The notes under the pieces were generated by a model, which had not been told where the DNA came from, ran no database searches, and saw only the letters and a program-made list of their open reading frames with translations. From RXOA01 sp964554715 (lineage in GTDB: Bacteria > Bipolaricaulota > Bipolaricaulia > UBA7950 > UBA9294), in NCBI GenBank assembly GCA_964554715.1, contig CAZKPU010000055.1, forward strand, positions 1-15,858: a stretch of 15,858 nucleotides of DNA, in the 5' to 3' direction. Numbering within the stretch: the stretch's first letter is position 1; each line of letters begins with the position of its first letter. Positions 14,184 to 15,858 of the stretch are shown in pieces. Both the position numbers and the translations under genes were made by a program.

Positions 14184-15858
14184 ACCCACACGAGCCCTCG
14201 GATTCTTGGGAGCTGGTTTTCCGGGGCTACGACCCGGAGGCTGAGCGGTTACGCGAGACCCTCTGTGCTTTGGGCAACGGAGTCCTTGTCACACGCGGCG
14301 CGGCGGAGGAATCAACCGCCGACGGAACGCACTACCCGGGAACCTACCTTGCCGGTGGATACAACCGTCTCGTGAGTCAAGTCAGCGATCAGGAGATCTC
14401 CAACGAAGACCTTGTCAACTTCCCGAACTGGCTGCCCTTGACGTTTCGGATCGGCGAGGAACCCTGGTTCGATCTGTCGGCTGTTGAGATCATCGAATTC
14501 GAGCAGAGGCTGCTGATGCGTGAGGGGATCCTCGAAAGACGGTGCCGCTTCCGTGATGAGAATCGGCGAGAGACAACGCTTCTCAGTCGGCGCATCGTCA
14601 GCATGGCTGACCCGCACTGTGCTGCGCTGATGTGGTTGCTCGTTCCCGACAACTGGAGCGGGCGTCTGCAGATCCGAAGCTCGCTGGACGGAACGGTCGG
14701 CAACGCCGGGGTTTCACGGTATCGATTACTTCGCGGCAATCATGTCGAGGTCCTTGGTACCGGCGAGTCGGGGGGATGCGTCTGGCTCCATGCGAGAACG
14801 ACGCAATCGCGACTCGAAATCGTCGAAGCGGCGCGGGTGATCATCTCCGACGGTTCGGAAGGCTTCGTTCGGATGGAGGGACACGCCCTTCCACGGGCGG
14901 TTCGGCAACAGGTCACGCTTGACGCCACGGAAGGGGAAGCGATTCACGTGGAGAAGATCGTGTCGATCCATACGTCGCGTGATCCGGCGGTCGGAGATTT
15001 GCGGGAAGATGCACTGTGCGAAGTGCGCCGCCACGCTGGGTTCGAGGCGCTTGAGGATCGGCATGCGCGTGCATGGCACGATCTGTGGGATCGGTGTGAT
15101 GTGCAGGTCGACGTCGAGGACGGGTACGATCTGGAACCGTTCTCGATCCAGTGCGGGCTGCGCGCACACGCGTTCCACTTGCTGCAAACGGCGAGTGCGA
15201 ATTCCGTTGGACGCGATGTGGGGATCCCGGCCCGCGGATGGCACGGCGAAGCGTACCGGGGGCATGTCTTCTGGGACGAGATGTTTGTGCTTCCCTTCTA
15301 TTCCAGAGTGGCGCCGGATGTCGCCTCATCGTTGATGATGTATCGTGTGCGGCGATTGGACGCGGCCCGGAGCAACGCATCGGTCGAAGGGCTTGAGGGA
15401 GCGCTATTCCCATGGCAGAGCGGGAGTTCGGGTCGAGAGGAAAGCCAGCGGATCCATCTGAACCCCCGCTCGGGCGTTTGGGAGCCCGACAGAAGCAGAC
15501 TGCAGCGTCATGTCAATGCCGCCATCGTCCTTCAGGTGCTTCGATACGTGTGTGAGCAGGCCGACGACGCTTTCATGAGGCGTCATGGTGTCGATCTGAT
15601 CACCGAGATCGCCCGTTTGTGGGCGAGCCTTGCTGAATGGAACGATCGCAGGCACACGTACGAAATCGCTGGCGTTGTCGGTCCGGATGAGTTCCACGAA
15701 TCCGTGCCCGGGCTTGACGAAGACGGGCTGCGGAACAACGCCTATACCAACATCATCGCCTCGTGGTGCTTGCGGCAAGCGATCGTGCAGGTGGAGCGAC
15801 TCGATGAGGTCGACCGCCGTGAGCTGACCACTCGCGCCGGGCTTCGGGAAGCCGAAAT
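14180..15858 (+). CDS. glycoside hydrolase family 65 (trehalose/kojibiose phosphorylase or hydrolase type), cut by window end
   Basis: The frame runs open for 559 codons to the end of the window. The N-terminal beta-sandwich with LCALGNGVLVTRG (about 28-40) and GTYLAGGYNR (about 54-63) leads into an (alpha/alpha)6 barrel. Barrel motifs: GIPARGWHGEAYRGHVFWDE ending at 367, PWQSGSSGREE at 411-421, IHLNPRSGVWEPD, RLQRHVNAAIV, and the catalytic GPDEFHE with probable general acid Glu504, followed by RNNAYTN. The SGREE...LHLNPRSG and FWDE forms match the actinobacterial GH65 branch that includes Rv2006 and Rv3401 as I recall them. The phosphate-binding loop that separates phosphorylases from hydrolases lies beyond the window. 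Start: ATG at 14180 in ATGA with the OtsB stop, with AGGAGG about 15 bases upstream. Beta-phosphoglucomutase next door favours phosphorolysis (inference). Confidence 0.9.
   Translation, partial: MNPHEPSDSWELVFRGYDPEAERLRETLCALGNGVLVTRGAAEESTADGTHYPGTYLAGGYNRLVSQVSDQEISNEDLVNFPNWLPLTFRIGEEPWFDLSAVEIIEFEQRLLMREGILERRCRFRDENRRETTLLSRRIVSMADPHCAALMWLLVPDNWSGRLQIRSSLDGTVGNAGVSRYRLLRGNHVEVLGTGESGGCVWLHARTTQSRLEIVEAARVIISDGSEGFVRMEGHALPRAVRQQVTLDATEGEAIHVEKIVSIHTSRDPAVGDLREDALCEVRRHAGFEALEDRHARAWHDLWDRCDVQVDVEDGYDLEPFSIQCGLRAHAFHLLQTASANSVGRDVGIPARGWHGEAYRGHVFWDEMFVLPFYSRVAPDVASSLMMYRVRRLDAARSNASVEGLEGALFPWQSGSSGREESQRIHLNPRSGVWEPDRSRLQRHVNAAIVLQVLRYVCEQADDAFMRRHGVDLITEIARLWASLAEWNDRRHTYEIAGVVGPDEFHESVPGLDEDGLRNNAYTNIIASWCLRQAIVQVERLDEVDRRELTTRAGLREAE

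Noticed and set aside
1..15858. Frequent GGATC/GATCC/CGATC words across the window
   Set aside because: They are spread through coding sequence and are explained by codon pairs such as GGG-ATC and ATC-GAT; without counts against a codon model no special role can be claimed.
1..15858. tRNA, rRNA, CRISPR arrays, IS elements or integrases
   Set aside because: None could be seen on either strand; nearly all sequence is accounted for by the genes listed.

Overview
The window is bacterial chromosomal DNA of roughly 60% GC, densely coded, with strong AGGAGG-type ribosome binding sites and no RNA genes, insertion sequences, integrases or CRISPR repeats that I can see. The species cannot be named from sequence alone. 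The solute-binding protein carries a plain signal peptide with no lipobox cysteine, which leans towards a two-membraned (diderm) cell. The Tal-Pgi fusion, the short-type Gnd and the actinobacterial/Chloroflexota-style GH65 suggest a deep-branching, sugar-fermenting bacterium or candidate phylum (inference, low certainty).

Layout. (1) Positions 1-583: the 3' part of an unrecognised gene on the + strand, preceded by about 60 bases of 30% GC sequence that look foreign to the rest. (2) Positions 9082 down to 570, - strand: a six-gene sugar operon read in the order (alpha/alpha)6 glycosidase, glucokinase, transaldolase-glucose-6-phosphate isomerase fusion, 6-phosphogluconate dehydrogenase, glucose-6-phosphate dehydrogenase, 6-phosphogluconolactonase. 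The last three overlap end to start. (3) Positions 9083-9503: a divergent control region of about 420 bases with a promoter facing each way, a GC-rich inverted repeat between them, and a possible 9-codon leader peptide. (4) Positions 9504-15858, + strand: a sugar-binding protein, two ABC permeases, a fused beta-phosphoglucomutase-like/trehalose-6-phosphate phosphatase, and a GH65 enzyme cut by the window end.

How it fits together. The right arm imports a sugar, probably an alpha-glucoside such as trehalose, and can split it by phosphorolysis or hydrolysis (GH65). Beta-glucose 1-phosphate would go to glucose 6-phosphate by the mutase domain, and free glucose to glucose 6-phosphate by glucokinase. 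The left arm contains the whole oxidative pentose phosphate branch plus transaldolase and Pgi, so glucose 6-phosphate can be oxidised and fructose 6-phosphate recycled. Transketolase, the pentose phosphate isomerase and epimerase, the transporter ATPase, a trehalose-6-phosphate synthase and any regulator are not in this window.

The observations most worth following are: the HAD-OtsB fusion directly followed by GH65, the same domain order as the single-chain mycobacterial OtsB1 (Rv2006); the signs of different cofactor preference in Zwf and Gnd; the inverted repeats sitting just after the stop codons of non-overlapping genes; and the architecture of the divergent control region.
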